This document shows, in pieces, positions 8,404-15,847 of a stretch of 29,750 bases of DNA. A program made the position numbers and the translations under genes. The notes under the pieces were generated by a model. It was not told the origin of the DNA. It did not search any database and saw only the letters and a list, made by a program, of their open reading frames with translations. Positions within the stretch are counted from its first letter, which is position 1. Every line of letters starts with the position of its first letter. The stretch lies in the NCBI GenBank assembly GCA_035380045.1, contig DAOSWM010000037.1:1-29750 (forward strand), in the 5' to 3' direction. This DNA comes from DAOSWM01 sp035380045 (lineage in GTDB: Bacteria > Bacteroidota > Bacteroidia > Bacteroidales > Tenuifilaceae).

Positions 8404-8829
8404 ATGAACAGAATAATAATTATCCTTGCATTAGTTGCTATGGCTGGCCTTAACGCATTCAGTCAGGACACCGCACCTGCAGCAACAACCGAAACAAAAA
8501 CAACCATCGAATTCAACAAGCTGGTTAACGATTATGGTGAAATAGAATTCATGAGTGATGGAGCATGTGTTTTTGAATTCACAAACCTAGGTGAAGAACC
8601 GCTGGTTCTTACCAACGTACGCTCTTCATGTGGTTGTACAGTTCCGGATTGGCCTAAGGATCCTATTAAGCCAGGCGAAAAGGGCGTAATTAATGTTAAG
8701 TACAACACGCGGTCGGTTGGTAACTTCAATAAAACCATTACAGTATATTCAAACGGACAACCATCCCCAATTATTCTTAGAATAAAGGGTACGGTTAAAC
8801 CCAAAGATTCGACACCTGTCCAAAGGTAA
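8404..8829 (+). CDS. DUF1573 family exported protein
   Basis: A 141-residue protein with a signal peptide (about residues 1-21, ending AFSQ). The mature part is a single Ig/ASH-like beta-sandwich typical of DUF1573: ACVFEFTNLGEEPLVLTNV, then the conserved SCGCTVP motif (Cys76 and Cys78), PGEKGVINVKYNTRSVGNF, and a closing IILRIKGTVKP strand. DUF1573 proteins are abundant in Bacteroidota and their role is unknown; the cysteine pair could bind a metal or form a disulfide. The gene has its own promoter element and is followed after 20 nt by an aminotransferase gene, so co-transcription is likely though no functional link is obvious. Confidence 0.9.
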   Translation: MNRIIIILALVAMAGLNAFSQDTAPAATTETKTTIEFNKLVNDYGEIEFMSDGACVFEFTNLGEEPLVLTNVRSSCGCTVPDWPKDPIKPGEKGVINVKYNTRSVGNFNKTITVYSNGQPSPIILRIKGTVKPKDSTPVQR

Positions 8830-8849
8830 AATCATTTAAAAGTTAAATC

Positions 8850-10049
8850 ATGCCAAATATTTCTGAAAAAGGGAAAGCGATGCCTGCATCGCCCATTCGT
8901 AAACTTGTACCGTTTGCAGAGGAGGCAAAACGGAAGGGACGTAAAATTTACCATCTAAACATCGGCCAACCAGATATTCCAACTCCTGATGCTGCCCATA
9001 AAGCAATTAAAGAGAATACCTTAAAGGTTGTTGAGTATAGCCATTCCGCCGGTAACGAAAGTTACCGTAAAGGGCTTGCTAAGTACTACAATAGCGTTGG
9101 TATTGATATTACACATAATAACATTATTATTACTACTGGTGGTTCAGAAGCCATTACCATTGCTTTTATGAGTTGCCTTAACCCAGGCGATGAGGTTATT
9201 ACTCCTGAGCCATTCTACGCAAATTACAATGGCTTTGCCATTCAATCAGGCGTAGTGATAAAACCCATAACCTCAAAAATTGAGAATGGTTTTGCGCTTC
9301 CTCCAATTTCGGAGTTTGAGAAGTTAATAACTCCAAAAACTAAGGGGATTGTTATTTGTAACCCCAATAACCCAACGGGTTACTTATACTCCAAGGAGGA
9401 GCTGGAGCAGCTGGCAGTTATTATTAAAAAGTACGATTTATACCTTTTCTCCGATGAGGTGTACCGTGAGTTCTGCTACGATGGGAATTCCCACTTCTCT
9501 GCCATGAACCTGCAAGGGTTGGAGAACAACGTTATCCTTATGGACTCCGTATCAAAGCGATATAGCATGTGTGGTGTAAGGATTGGCGCACTTATCTCTA
9601 AAAATTGCGATGTTATGGCTGCTGCCATGAAGTTTGCTCAGGCTCGACTTTGCCCACCATCGTACGGGCAAATTGCTGCCGAAGCTGCATTAAATACTCC
9701 AAAAGAATATTTTGATGAGGTTTACGCCGAGTACATTGAGCGTCGAAACTTTATGGTTGATGCGCTGAATAAGATGGAAGGTGTGGTTTGTCCCAAGCCA
9801 AAAGGGGCTTTCTATACGGTTGTTAAACTTCCAGTTGACGACTCCGATAAGTTTGCCCAATGGCTGCTTGATAGTTTCGAGTACAAGAATCAAACCGTTA
9901 TGCTTGCCCCAGCTTCAGGCTTTTATGCAACTCCAGGGTTAGGGAAAAACGAGGTTCGTATTGCCTATGTTCTGAAGATTGAGGATCTAAAGAACGCTAT
10001 GGAAACGCTGGAGCAAGCTCTTCTTAAATACCCAGGTCGAAAACTTTAA
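8850..10049 (+). CDS. Class I PLP-dependent aminotransferase (AspB-like)
   Basis: A 399-residue fold-type I aminotransferase that moves an amino group between an amino acid and a 2-oxo acid through pyridoxal phosphate. Seen motifs are HLNIGQPDIPTP near the N terminus, TTGGSEAI in the cofactor-binding loop, ICNPNNPTGYLYS around residue 170, FSDEVYREF with the PLP-interacting Asp/Tyr, and the Schiff-base Lys236 in SVSKRYSMCGVRIG. Length fits the aspartate/aromatic aminotransferase group. Substrate specificity is not decidable by eye; aspartate or a broad amino-acid range is likely. It lies 20 nt behind the DUF1573 gene. The MITE-like element starts 22 nt after its stop. Confidence 0.93.
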   Translation: MPNISEKGKAMPASPIRKLVPFAEEAKRKGRKIYHLNIGQPDIPTPDAAHKAIKENTLKVVEYSHSAGNESYRKGLAKYYNSVGIDITHNNIIITTGGSEAITIAFMSCLNPGDEVITPEPFYANYNGFAIQSGVVIKPITSKIENGFALPPISEFEKLITPKTKGIVICNPNNPTGYLYSKEELEQLAVIIKKYDLYLFSDEVYREFCYDGNSHFSAMNLQGLENNVILMDSVSKRYSMCGVRIGALISKNCDVMAAAMKFAQARLCPPSYGQIAAEAALNTPKEYFDEVYAEYIERRNFMVDALNKMEGVVCPKPKGAFYTVVKLPVDDSDKFAQWLLDSFEYKNQTVMLAPASGFYATPGLGKNEVRIAYVLKIEDLKNAMETLEQALLKYPGRKL

Positions 10050-10071
10050 TTGATTTCTAATTTGCAACATA

Positions 10072-10223
10072 GAGGGCGTCTCAAAAGTTCATTGTGTGAC
10101 TCTGTGAAGGACACTGAGAAACTCTGTGGAATTTATAATTTATGTATCACAGTGTATCACAGAGAAATAACAGAGTTCCACAGAGTAGTATATCTAATCC
10201 ATTATAACTTTTAAGACACCCTC
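10072..10223. mobile_element. Palindromic MITE-like element (152 bp)
   Basis: The terminal inverted repeats are GAGGGCGTCTCAAAAGTT (10072-10089) and AACTTTTAAGACACCCTC (10206-10223), matching at 16 of 18 positions. Inside, the left half carries two CTCTGTG heptamers (10100-10106, 10122-10128) and the right half two inverse CACAGAG heptamers (10158-10164, 10179-10185). The inner 11-bp arms ACTCTGTGGAA and TTCCACAGAGT are perfect inverses. There is no coding capacity. The end sequence is like transposon termini I recall from IS1182-type elements in Bacteroidota, which is memory, not a search. No target-site duplication is obvious. The element ends 10 nt from the stop of the trmN6-like gene and sits between convergent genes. 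Confidence 0.7.
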
Positions 10224-10232
10224 TTTTCTTTT

Positions 10233-10943
10233 TTAGAAGGCAAGGTAAAAATCTTTTGTTAGTAGCTTATATTCTGGCGTAAAACCGTCGTCCACATTTC
10301 TAATGGTAAGTTCACTCTCCTCGTATGGGAACTTACGCTTGCTGAACTCTAAAAGTAGTCGCTTAACTCCAGTTCCTTGCTTCCCAGTTACATTTACCCT
10401 TTTTGAACAGAATAAACCTTTTGCTGCGGCTTTCGCCACAAAAATATTCCCTTCTATGTAGGGGAATATTGCTGAGAATGTACCTTCGTTAGTTAGTAGT
10501 TGATTTACTCCCTCAACCAAATCATCCTGAGGTAATTCCTCGTTGTGTCGAGCTGAGTTTCGAGAAGTTTCGGTTGATTTTAATGATTTTATGAAATAGG
10601 GAGGATTTGATACAATTAAATCGTATGTACCTCTGTGTTGCTTTGAAAAATCTTGAAATGAAATGTTGAACAATGAAATTCTATTACTCCAGGGGCATTT
10701 GGCAATATTATCTTTCGCTTGGTAAAACGAGGGGGTGTCTATTTCCACAGCATCAATTTTCGCTTGCGAGCGTTGTGCCAACATTATTGCAATAAGTCCA
10801 GTTCCGGTTCCAATATCCAGAATTGTATTTGCGTCGGTGGTGTCAGCCCATGCACCAAGTAACACGCCATCAGTACCCACCTTCATGGCAGCATTTTCTT
10901 GCCGAACGGTAAATTGTTTGAATCGAAAAAAATTATTGGCCAT
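10233..10943 (-). CDS. trmN6: tRNA1(Val) (adenine(37)-N6)-methyltransferase, TrmN6/YfiC-like
   Basis: A 236-residue SAM-dependent methyltransferase of the HemK/YfiC type. The N-terminal FRFKQFTVRQENAAMKVGTDGVLLGAW block is characteristic of YfiC. The SAM-binding loop is DIGTGTG at residues 43-49, VEID (66-69) is the acidic SAM-contact strand, and the catalytic NPPY motif is at 113-116, typical of N6-adenine methylation. In Escherichia coli this enzyme modifies A37 of tRNA1(Val). The gene begins 2 nt after the stop of the TIGR02757 gene and belongs to the murF-led minus-strand operon. Its end touches the MITE-like element. Confidence 0.9.
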   Translation of the reverse strand: MANNFFRFKQFTVRQENAAMKVGTDGVLLGAWADTTDANTILDIGTGTGLIAIMLAQRSQAKIDAVEIDTPSFYQAKDNIAKCPWSNRISLFNISFQDFSKQHRGTYDLIVSNPPYFIKSLKSTETSRNSARHNEELPQDDLVEGVNQLLTNEGTFSAIFPYIEGNIFVAKAAAKGLFCSKRVNVTGKQGTGVKRLLLEFSKRKFPYEESELTIRNVDDGFTPEYKLLTKDFYLAF

Positions 10944-10945
10944 AC

Positions 10946-11719
10946 TTAGTTGAACTTTTCGAATGCCCCTAACCCAAATAGAGCAAAATCGTACTTTACC
11001 GGATCGGTAGGGTCAAAGGTACGAAGGTTTTGCGTAACCTCCTCCACGGCCTTCCAGTCATTCTGCTTGCGGGAAAGCAACCCCAGAGCCCTTGCAACAC
11101 GTGAGGTGTGAACGTCAAGAGGTAGCATTAACGCCGATGGTGGAATCTCTCTCCAAATACCAAAGTCAACACCTTCGGTTTTAGGGCGAACCATCCACCG
11201 AAGATACATATTGAGCCTTTTAGCTGCTGAGCCTGACTGTGGGTTTGAGATGTGCTTCTCGCTTCTTTTTGGGAAGCTGTCTCCAGTAAAAACATTTCTG
11301 AAATATGATATTGCGGATGCTACAGTTTCTGCTTCCTGAAAACCTTCAGTAAAAACTCTTTCAAGGCCATCGTGCTGTAAGTAAATGCGTTGAAGTGAGC
11401 GGAGGAACACTACGCAGTCAGTACCCTTGAACGTTCGGTAGTAGAAATCGGATAGTGCTTCAATCTCGTTGTTGGTTGCATTCAGTATAAACTCATAGGG
11501 CGATTCTCCCATTCTGTCCAGTAGCCTACCAGCTGAGCGAATAATCATTGTTCGTTGGCCCCATGCCAGCGAAGCTGTCAAAAATCCTGCAATTTCAATA
11601 TCCTCTTTAGCTGAATACCTATGTGGAATTTGAATTGGGTCATGTTCAATGAAACTGGGAGATGCGTATAGCCGGTACTTCTCTTCGAGGAAACTATTTA
11701 CTTCAGAATGGGAAAGCAT
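10946..11719 (-). CDS. TIGR02757/DUF2400 family protein
   Basis: A 257-residue soluble protein of the TIGR02757 family, function not established. Recognisable blocks are DPIQIPHRYSAKEDIEIAGFLTASLAWGQR near the N terminus, the LNMYLRWMVRPKTEGVDFGIW segment in the middle, and PLDVHTSRVARALGLL followed by FDPTDPVKYDFALFGLGAF at the end. The PLDVHTSRVARALGL stretch looks like the helix that carries the catalytic Asp in endonuclease III-type HhH-GPD glycosylases, but no iron-sulfur cluster cysteines are seen. A DNA-repair-like fold is therefore only an inference. It sits between murF (41 nt upstream) and the trmN6-like gene (2 nt downstream). Confidence 0.85.
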   Translation of the reverse strand: MLSHSEVNSFLEEKYRLYASPSFIEHDPIQIPHRYSAKEDIEIAGFLTASLAWGQRTMIIRSAGRLLDRMGESPYEFILNATNNEIEALSDFYYRTFKGTDCVVFLRSLQRIYLQHDGLERVFTEGFQEAETVASAISYFRNVFTGDSFPKRSEKHISNPQSGSAAKRLNMYLRWMVRPKTEGVDFGIWREIPPSALMLPLDVHTSRVARALGLLSRKQNDWKAVEEVTQNLRTFDPTDPVKYDFALFGLGAFEKFN

Positions 11720-11760
11720 TGTGTAGATTGTATGTTTACGAGTGAAAAAATATACAATGG

Positions 11761-13056
11761 TTATAATGCATCCATTACTACCTCCATCCTCGTCCCTCGC
11801 GAACCTTTTACCAGGATGAGTTTCTCTTTCTGTGGATTCCTTTTTAGGTATTTAAGGCATTCTTGTGATGTTTCGAACCATTTGGTTGCCGGATGCGATT
11901 TTGGGAACAAGGTTCCAACTAGAAGAATTTGCTCAAAATCGAATCTGGTAGCTATGCCAACAATACGATTATGTTCAGCATCTGCGTACTCTCCCAGCTC
12001 AAGCATCTCTCCAATTATAGCCACTTTCCCCTTATCTGATGGGAGCGATGCGAAGTTTGCTAGGGCTGCCTCCATGCTGCTGGGATTTGCATTGTAGGCG
12101 TCCAGAATGACCCTGTTTTGTGGTGTGTCAACTACCTGGGAGCGGCTGTTACTGGGAGTGTAGCTTTCAATTGATTCTTTAATCATTTTTGGCTCAACGC
12201 CAAAATGGGTGGCGATTCTACATGCTGCAAGAATATTCTCTAGGTTGTAGCTGCCCGTAAGGTTCGTGTGGATTAAGTAGTTATTGTTTGGAAACGAGAG
12301 GGAAACCGATAGGAAAGGTTCTCTTCCTGGTATTGTTTTAGCGTTAAATGATTTGATGGAGTAATCTATACTACTTTTAGAAAGGTTAAATTCAGAAATT
12401 TTACCATTTATTAAATCATTGTCTGCGTTAAAAAAAATGGTTCCATTATTATCTTTCATGTAACCAAAAAGTTCAGTTTTTGCTTTAACCACCCCTTCAA
12501 ACCCGCCAAACCCACCAATGTGAGCTCTCCCAATATTGGTTATTAAGCCAAAAGTTGGCTGTGCAATATTACAAAGTGTTTGAATTTCACCTACATGGTT
12601 AGCCCCCATTTCAATAATTGCAATTTCATCGCTCTTGCTTATGGAGAGTAGGGTTAAAGGTACTCCAATATGATTATTAAGGTTTCCTTGTGTTGCAACT
12701 ACTTTATACTTGCATGCCAATGCTTGGCGAATAAGTTCCTTCGTGGTGGTTTTTCCGTTGCTGCCGGTTAGTCCAATAATTGGGATGCTAAGTTGCTCTC
12801 TATGATATTTCGCTAACTTTTGAAGACACAATAAAACATTCTCTGTGTAAATGCATCCCTTTTTGTTTTTGAGATTGATATCATCAACCACAGCAATTTC
12901 TGCTCCTTTTGAAAGAGCATCCAGTGCGAAATGGTTACCGTTGAAATTATCGCCTTTAAGCGCAAAAAAAATGGCGCCCTTTTCAATGCTTCTACTATCG
13001 GTGGTAACTCTTTGGTATTTAACGAATTGTTCGTATAATGTGCCAATAATACCCAT
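11761..13056 (-). CDS. murF: UDP-N-acetylmuramoyl-tripeptide--D-alanyl-D-alanine ligase (MurF)
   Basis: A cytoplasmic ATP-dependent ligase that adds D-Ala-D-Ala to the UDP-MurNAc-tripeptide, the last cytoplasmic step in building the peptidoglycan stem peptide. With the start at 13056 it has 431 residues. The N-terminal substrate domain carries VTTDSRSIEKGAIFFALKGDNFNG, the ATP P-loop is GSNGKTT at 98-104, followed by NLNNHIGVPLTLL, the IIEMGANHVGEI motif of the Mur ligase centre, and a C-terminal domain with LDAYNANPSSMEAAL. The frame is open to a TTG at 13077 that lies in the tail of the gldJ terminator, so I prefer the ATG at 13056. It is the first gene of an operon with the TIGR02757 and trmN6-like genes. 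Confidence 0.95.
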   Translation of the reverse strand: MGIIGTLYEQFVKYQRVTTDSRSIEKGAIFFALKGDNFNGNHFALDALSKGAEIAVVDDINLKNKKGCIYTENVLLCLQKLAKYHREQLSIPIIGLTGSNGKTTTKELIRQALACKYKVVATQGNLNNHIGVPLTLLSISKSDEIAIIEMGANHVGEIQTLCNIAQPTFGLITNIGRAHIGGFGGFEGVVKAKTELFGYMKDNNGTIFFNADNDLINGKISEFNLSKSSIDYSIKSFNAKTIPGREPFLSVSLSFPNNNYLIHTNLTGSYNLENILAACRIATHFGVEPKMIKESIESYTPSNSRSQVVDTPQNRVILDAYNANPSSMEAALANFASLPSDKGKVAIIGEMLELGEYADAEHNRIVGIATRFDFEQILLVGTLFPKSHPATKWFETSQECLKYLKRNPQKEKLILVKGSRGTRMEVVMDAL

Positions 13057-13080
13057 TGTAGTTTTTTTTGTAACCAAATC

Positions 13081-13110
13081 AAAAACCCCATTTTTTTAAA
13101 ATGGGGTTTT
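13081..13110 (-). terminator. Strong intrinsic terminator between gldJ and murF
   Basis: A perfect 13-bp stem (13082-13094 with 13098-13110, AAAACCCCATTTT and its inverse) around a 3-nt loop, with five T residues at its minus-strand 3' end. It begins about 23 nt past the gldJ stop. It separates gldJ from murF, so murF must have its own promoter or be reached by read-through. The sequence is symmetric but the T-tail is best on the minus strand. Confidence 0.9.
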
Positions 13111-13132
13111 AACAGTATAAAGAATTGGAATA

Positions 13133-14650
13133 TTATCTTCTGTCGGCAGACTGGGCACCAATAGCTTCCATGGCGCAGCGGAAACCCAAATCGCTTTGTG
13201 ACGACGCTTCGTCAAGGAAGCGTCGAGTTCCTGGGCTTAACCAGTATGCACGATCTTTCCACGATCCTCCCTTGTATACACGAACCCTGTCGTTGATAAG
13301 AGTAGTCATGTTCTCATTTGGTCTGTCAGCACGGGTAGTTTCGCCCTGGTAGTACATTTTGTCGGATGTAACACCGTATTCGGTTTGTGCGTCCCAGTTT
13401 TCAGTACTCGAAGCTAAGTCGCCATCTTTATAGTTAATGTAGTATGCTTTGTTGTAGTTGCGTCTGTTAGCAGCTTCTTCAGGGGTAACATCCCTGTAGC
13501 GCATGCGTCCTAAGCTGTCAACATTTTTCACGGAACCGTCAGCATTCAAATCAAGGGTTTGGAAAACATTACCACGGTATGGACGGTACTCATCCATGTC
13601 CTGGAAAGTAAGTGGGCGGTAAACGTCAAGAACCCATTCGTTTACGTTTCCAGCCATACAGTAGAGCCCATAATCGTTTGGCCAATAATTTTTAACAGGA
13701 CCGGGGATTGGCTCGTGGTCATTGAGGTTTCCGGCAACACCCATGTAGTCTCCACGACCTCTTACGAAGTTCCCCATCATTTGCCCGCGATACTTCGATT
13801 CTGCATTACGAACGTTGTGCCCATTCCAAGGGTAGAGCTTACGTTCGACAATACGTTCATCGTAGGTATTTCCAATTAAGCCTGAAGCAGCAAATTCCCA
13901 TTCGGCTTCGGTTGGGAGTCGGTATTTTGGTAGAAGTATTCCGTCTTCAAATGTAATTTGCCTTCCTTCTTCTTGCCCTGGAACAAGGCTCTCCTTGTTC
14001 TTACGAACGGAGGCTTCGTACTTTCCAAGTAGATAGGCATCTGTGTTGAAGTTTTGCTCGTCCTTCTGTTGTAAATCTAAATTAAGGTAACCTTCGGTTA
14101 CAAGATACATTTCATTTACCCTGTCGGTACGCCACAGGCAGTAGTCGTTGGCTTGTATCCAGTTTACTCCAACAACAGGATGATCGTTATAAGCTGGATG
14201 CCTTAGGTAGTTATTAACGTACGGATCGTTGAATCCCATGGGGCTTCTCCAAACGAGAGTATCGGGTAATGCACTTTTGTATACGTTTGGGTAGGAAACG
14301 TAAACCCTTCTTAACCAGAAGAGATATTCACGGTAGTCAACGTTCTTTACCTCAGTTTCATCCATATAGAAGGAAGCTACCGATACACGACGGGGAGTGC
14401 TGTTCCAGTCATACATTAAATCCTGTTCCACTCTGCCCATGATGAATGTACCTCCCTCAATGAATACTAAACCGGGGCCTGTTTTAGGTACGTAATCTGT
14501 AACTACTTCAAAACCACCAAAATTGGGGTCGTTGTAGTTCCAACCGGTAGTGGATGATTGGTTTCTTGATCCACCACCCACCATTTTACAGGAGGTTGCT
14601 CCGGCAATTCCTGCAAGCAATAGGACAAAATAGCTGTGCTTCAATTTCAT
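13133..14650 (-). CDS. gldJ: GldJ-like lipoprotein with FGE-sulfatase domain (gliding/T9SS)
   Basis: An outer-membrane lipoprotein of 505 residues: signal peptide, then lipobox ATSC with Cys21. The rest is a formylglycine-generating-enzyme/SUMF1-like domain: LVFIEGGTFIMG near the start, VSVASFYMDETEVKNVDYREYLFWL, NDHPVVGVNWIQANDYCLWRTDR, YRLPTEAEWEFAASG, MAGNVNEWVLDVYRP and a closing RVYKGGSWKDRAYWLSPGTRR...LGFRCAM. GldJ and GldK both have this fold. I prefer GldJ because it lies beside porU and porV, as in Flavobacterium johnsoniae, and because no gldL/porL-like gene follows. The frame opens at a TTG at 14668; the ATG at 14650 gives the clean signal peptide. A -7 element lies 41 nt upstream and a strong terminator follows. 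Confidence 0.85.
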   Translation of the reverse strand: MKLKHSYFVLLLAGIAGATSCKMVGGGSRNQSSTTGWNYNDPNFGGFEVVTDYVPKTGPGLVFIEGGTFIMGRVEQDLMYDWNSTPRRVSVASFYMDETEVKNVDYREYLFWLRRVYVSYPNVYKSALPDTLVWRSPMGFNDPYVNNYLRHPAYNDHPVVGVNWIQANDYCLWRTDRVNEMYLVTEGYLNLDLQQKDEQNFNTDAYLLGKYEASVRKNKESLVPGQEEGRQITFEDGILLPKYRLPTEAEWEFAASGLIGNTYDERIVERKLYPWNGHNVRNAESKYRGQMMGNFVRGRGDYMGVAGNLNDHEPIPGPVKNYWPNDYGLYCMAGNVNEWVLDVYRPLTFQDMDEYRPYRGNVFQTLDLNADGSVKNVDSLGRMRYRDVTPEEAANRRNYNKAYYINYKDGDLASSTENWDAQTEYGVTSDKMYYQGETTRADRPNENMTTLINDRVRVYKGGSWKDRAYWLSPGTRRFLDEASSQSDLGFRCAMEAIGAQSADRR

Positions 14651-14690
14651 ACTTTTTGTTTTTTCCAATGGGTTTTACTGTTTCCAACTT

Positions 14691-14698
14691 CAAATATA
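14691..14698 (-). promoter_or_regulatory. Bacteroidota -7 promoter element for gldJ
   Basis: On the minus strand the sequence is TATATTTG, an exact match to TAnnTTTG, 41 nt before the gldJ ATG and just after the porP/sprF stop. A TTG lies 23 nt further upstream, slightly far for a -33 box. It suggests gldJ can be transcribed separately from porP/sprF. Confidence 0.5.
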
Positions 14699-14738
14699 GA
14701 AACTTTTCCAGTATATATATGCAATGTAACGAAAAAAA

Positions 14739-15731
14739 CTAAAATTTCGGACATTTAATATAACGAAATTTTTTCCTTGTTCTTGTCTTATACTTAAATT
14801 TTGTTCCAAAGGTTACCTCGTGAGTGGAAGTATTTATCCCCCTGAAGCCACCTTTTATTATGCTAAAGTCGTAACTGTATGCAAATGAGTATTTATCATC
14901 GGAATATCCCGCCATAATAACAAAGGTGTGGCTAGCTAGTGTCAGGTTCTCTTTTATCCAAATTCCTGCAGATACATGTTGGCGGGTGAGATAGAATCCA
15001 ATATTAATTTGCTTGAAGTCCTGCTGTTGTTGGTACATTATGTTAGGAGAAAACAGAAGAACGTTTCTAAAAAGGTAGTTTTTATATAGGTTAAGTTCAC
15101 ACCCAAGATGAACGGTATATTTGCGGGGTAACTTTGCTTTTTCACCTCCAAATTTTGCTTCAATGGGTTGCGCGATATGATGAACGGCAATACCTCCGTA
15201 AAAAATATCCCATTCGCCGGCAACCCCGGCGGCAAAATCATAGAACGCTTTCGTTTGCCCAGGAAACCCTGGAGTGCCAACTATTTCTCCGGAAGGATCA
15301 ATCATGTCAGGGAAAACTAAATTACTGGTATTCTGTGATTTTAGGATTCCGCCAACCTGTATTCCGCCTCTTATTTGTGCATTATATGCAACCTGTGTGC
15401 TATACGAATAGATAACATCGGCGGAAAGCCTATTTAATGCTCCTTGGCCTTGCACATCGTTTATTATGTTTACGCCAAGCCCGCTTTGCTTTTCAATAAA
15501 AAACCTGTCGTAGCTTACACCGTAGGTTACAAAGGGTGATTGTGTGGTGAGCCATTGATTACGATAAACGAGCCTGATGCGCTGGTACTTCGGGTTTCCA
15601 GCGTATGCGGGGTTTAGGTAAAGCTGGTTAGAAAAAAATTGTGAAAAGCCTGGGTCTTGGCTGAAGGTTTTTCCTTGAGCCAAGATAAATATTAATGTTA
15701 GTAATAAAAAAAAATGGCAGTACCTATGCAT
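14739..15731 (-). CDS. PorP/SprF-family type IX secretion membrane protein
   Basis: A 330-residue protein with a signal peptide (about residues 1-25, ending TFSQ) and an outer-membrane beta-barrel pattern. The family signature DPGFSQFFSNQLYLNPAYAG follows directly after the signal peptide, then LVYRNQWLTTQSPFVTYGVSYD and GLGVNIINDVQGQG. PorP/SprF proteins help to localise or anchor T9SS adhesins and parts of the secretion machinery at the outer membrane. Several paralogues per genome are usual, so I do not assign the porP symbol. The frame is open to a TTG at 15749; the ATG at 15731 fits the signal peptide best. It is divergent from porU with a 116-nt shared promoter region, and gldJ follows on the same strand. 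Confidence 0.9.
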   Translation of the reverse strand: MHRYCHFFLLLTLIFILAQGKTFSQDPGFSQFFSNQLYLNPAYAGNPKYQRIRLVYRNQWLTTQSPFVTYGVSYDRFFIEKQSGLGVNIINDVQGQGALNRLSADVIYSYSTQVAYNAQIRGGIQVGGILKSQNTSNLVFPDMIDPSGEIVGTPGFPGQTKAFYDFAAGVAGEWDIFYGGIAVHHIAQPIEAKFGGEKAKLPRKYTVHLGCELNLYKNYLFRNVLLFSPNIMYQQQQDFKQINIGFYLTRQHVSAGIWIKENLTLASHTFVIMAGYSDDKYSFAYSYDFSIIKGGFRGINTSTHEVTFGTKFKYKTRTRKKFRYIKCPKF

Positions 15732-15847
15732 TAATAAGTTAAATGTCAATTAACACAATTTAAAATAAAAACTGTATGGCAACGTTTTTATTTTGCTTGT
15801 TAAAGGTAATTGAAAGTTTTGTTTATTTGTAAAAAAACTAACTGTAA

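Noticed and set aside
10100..10185. CRISPR array suggested by repeated CTCTGTG/CACAGAG heptamers
   Set aside because: The repeats are only 7 nt, in mirror orientation, with irregular spacing; a palindromic MITE-like element explains them better.
11708..12097. Plus-strand open frame antisense to murF
   Set aside because: murF is strongly supported on the minus strand; this frame is a shadow with no family features.
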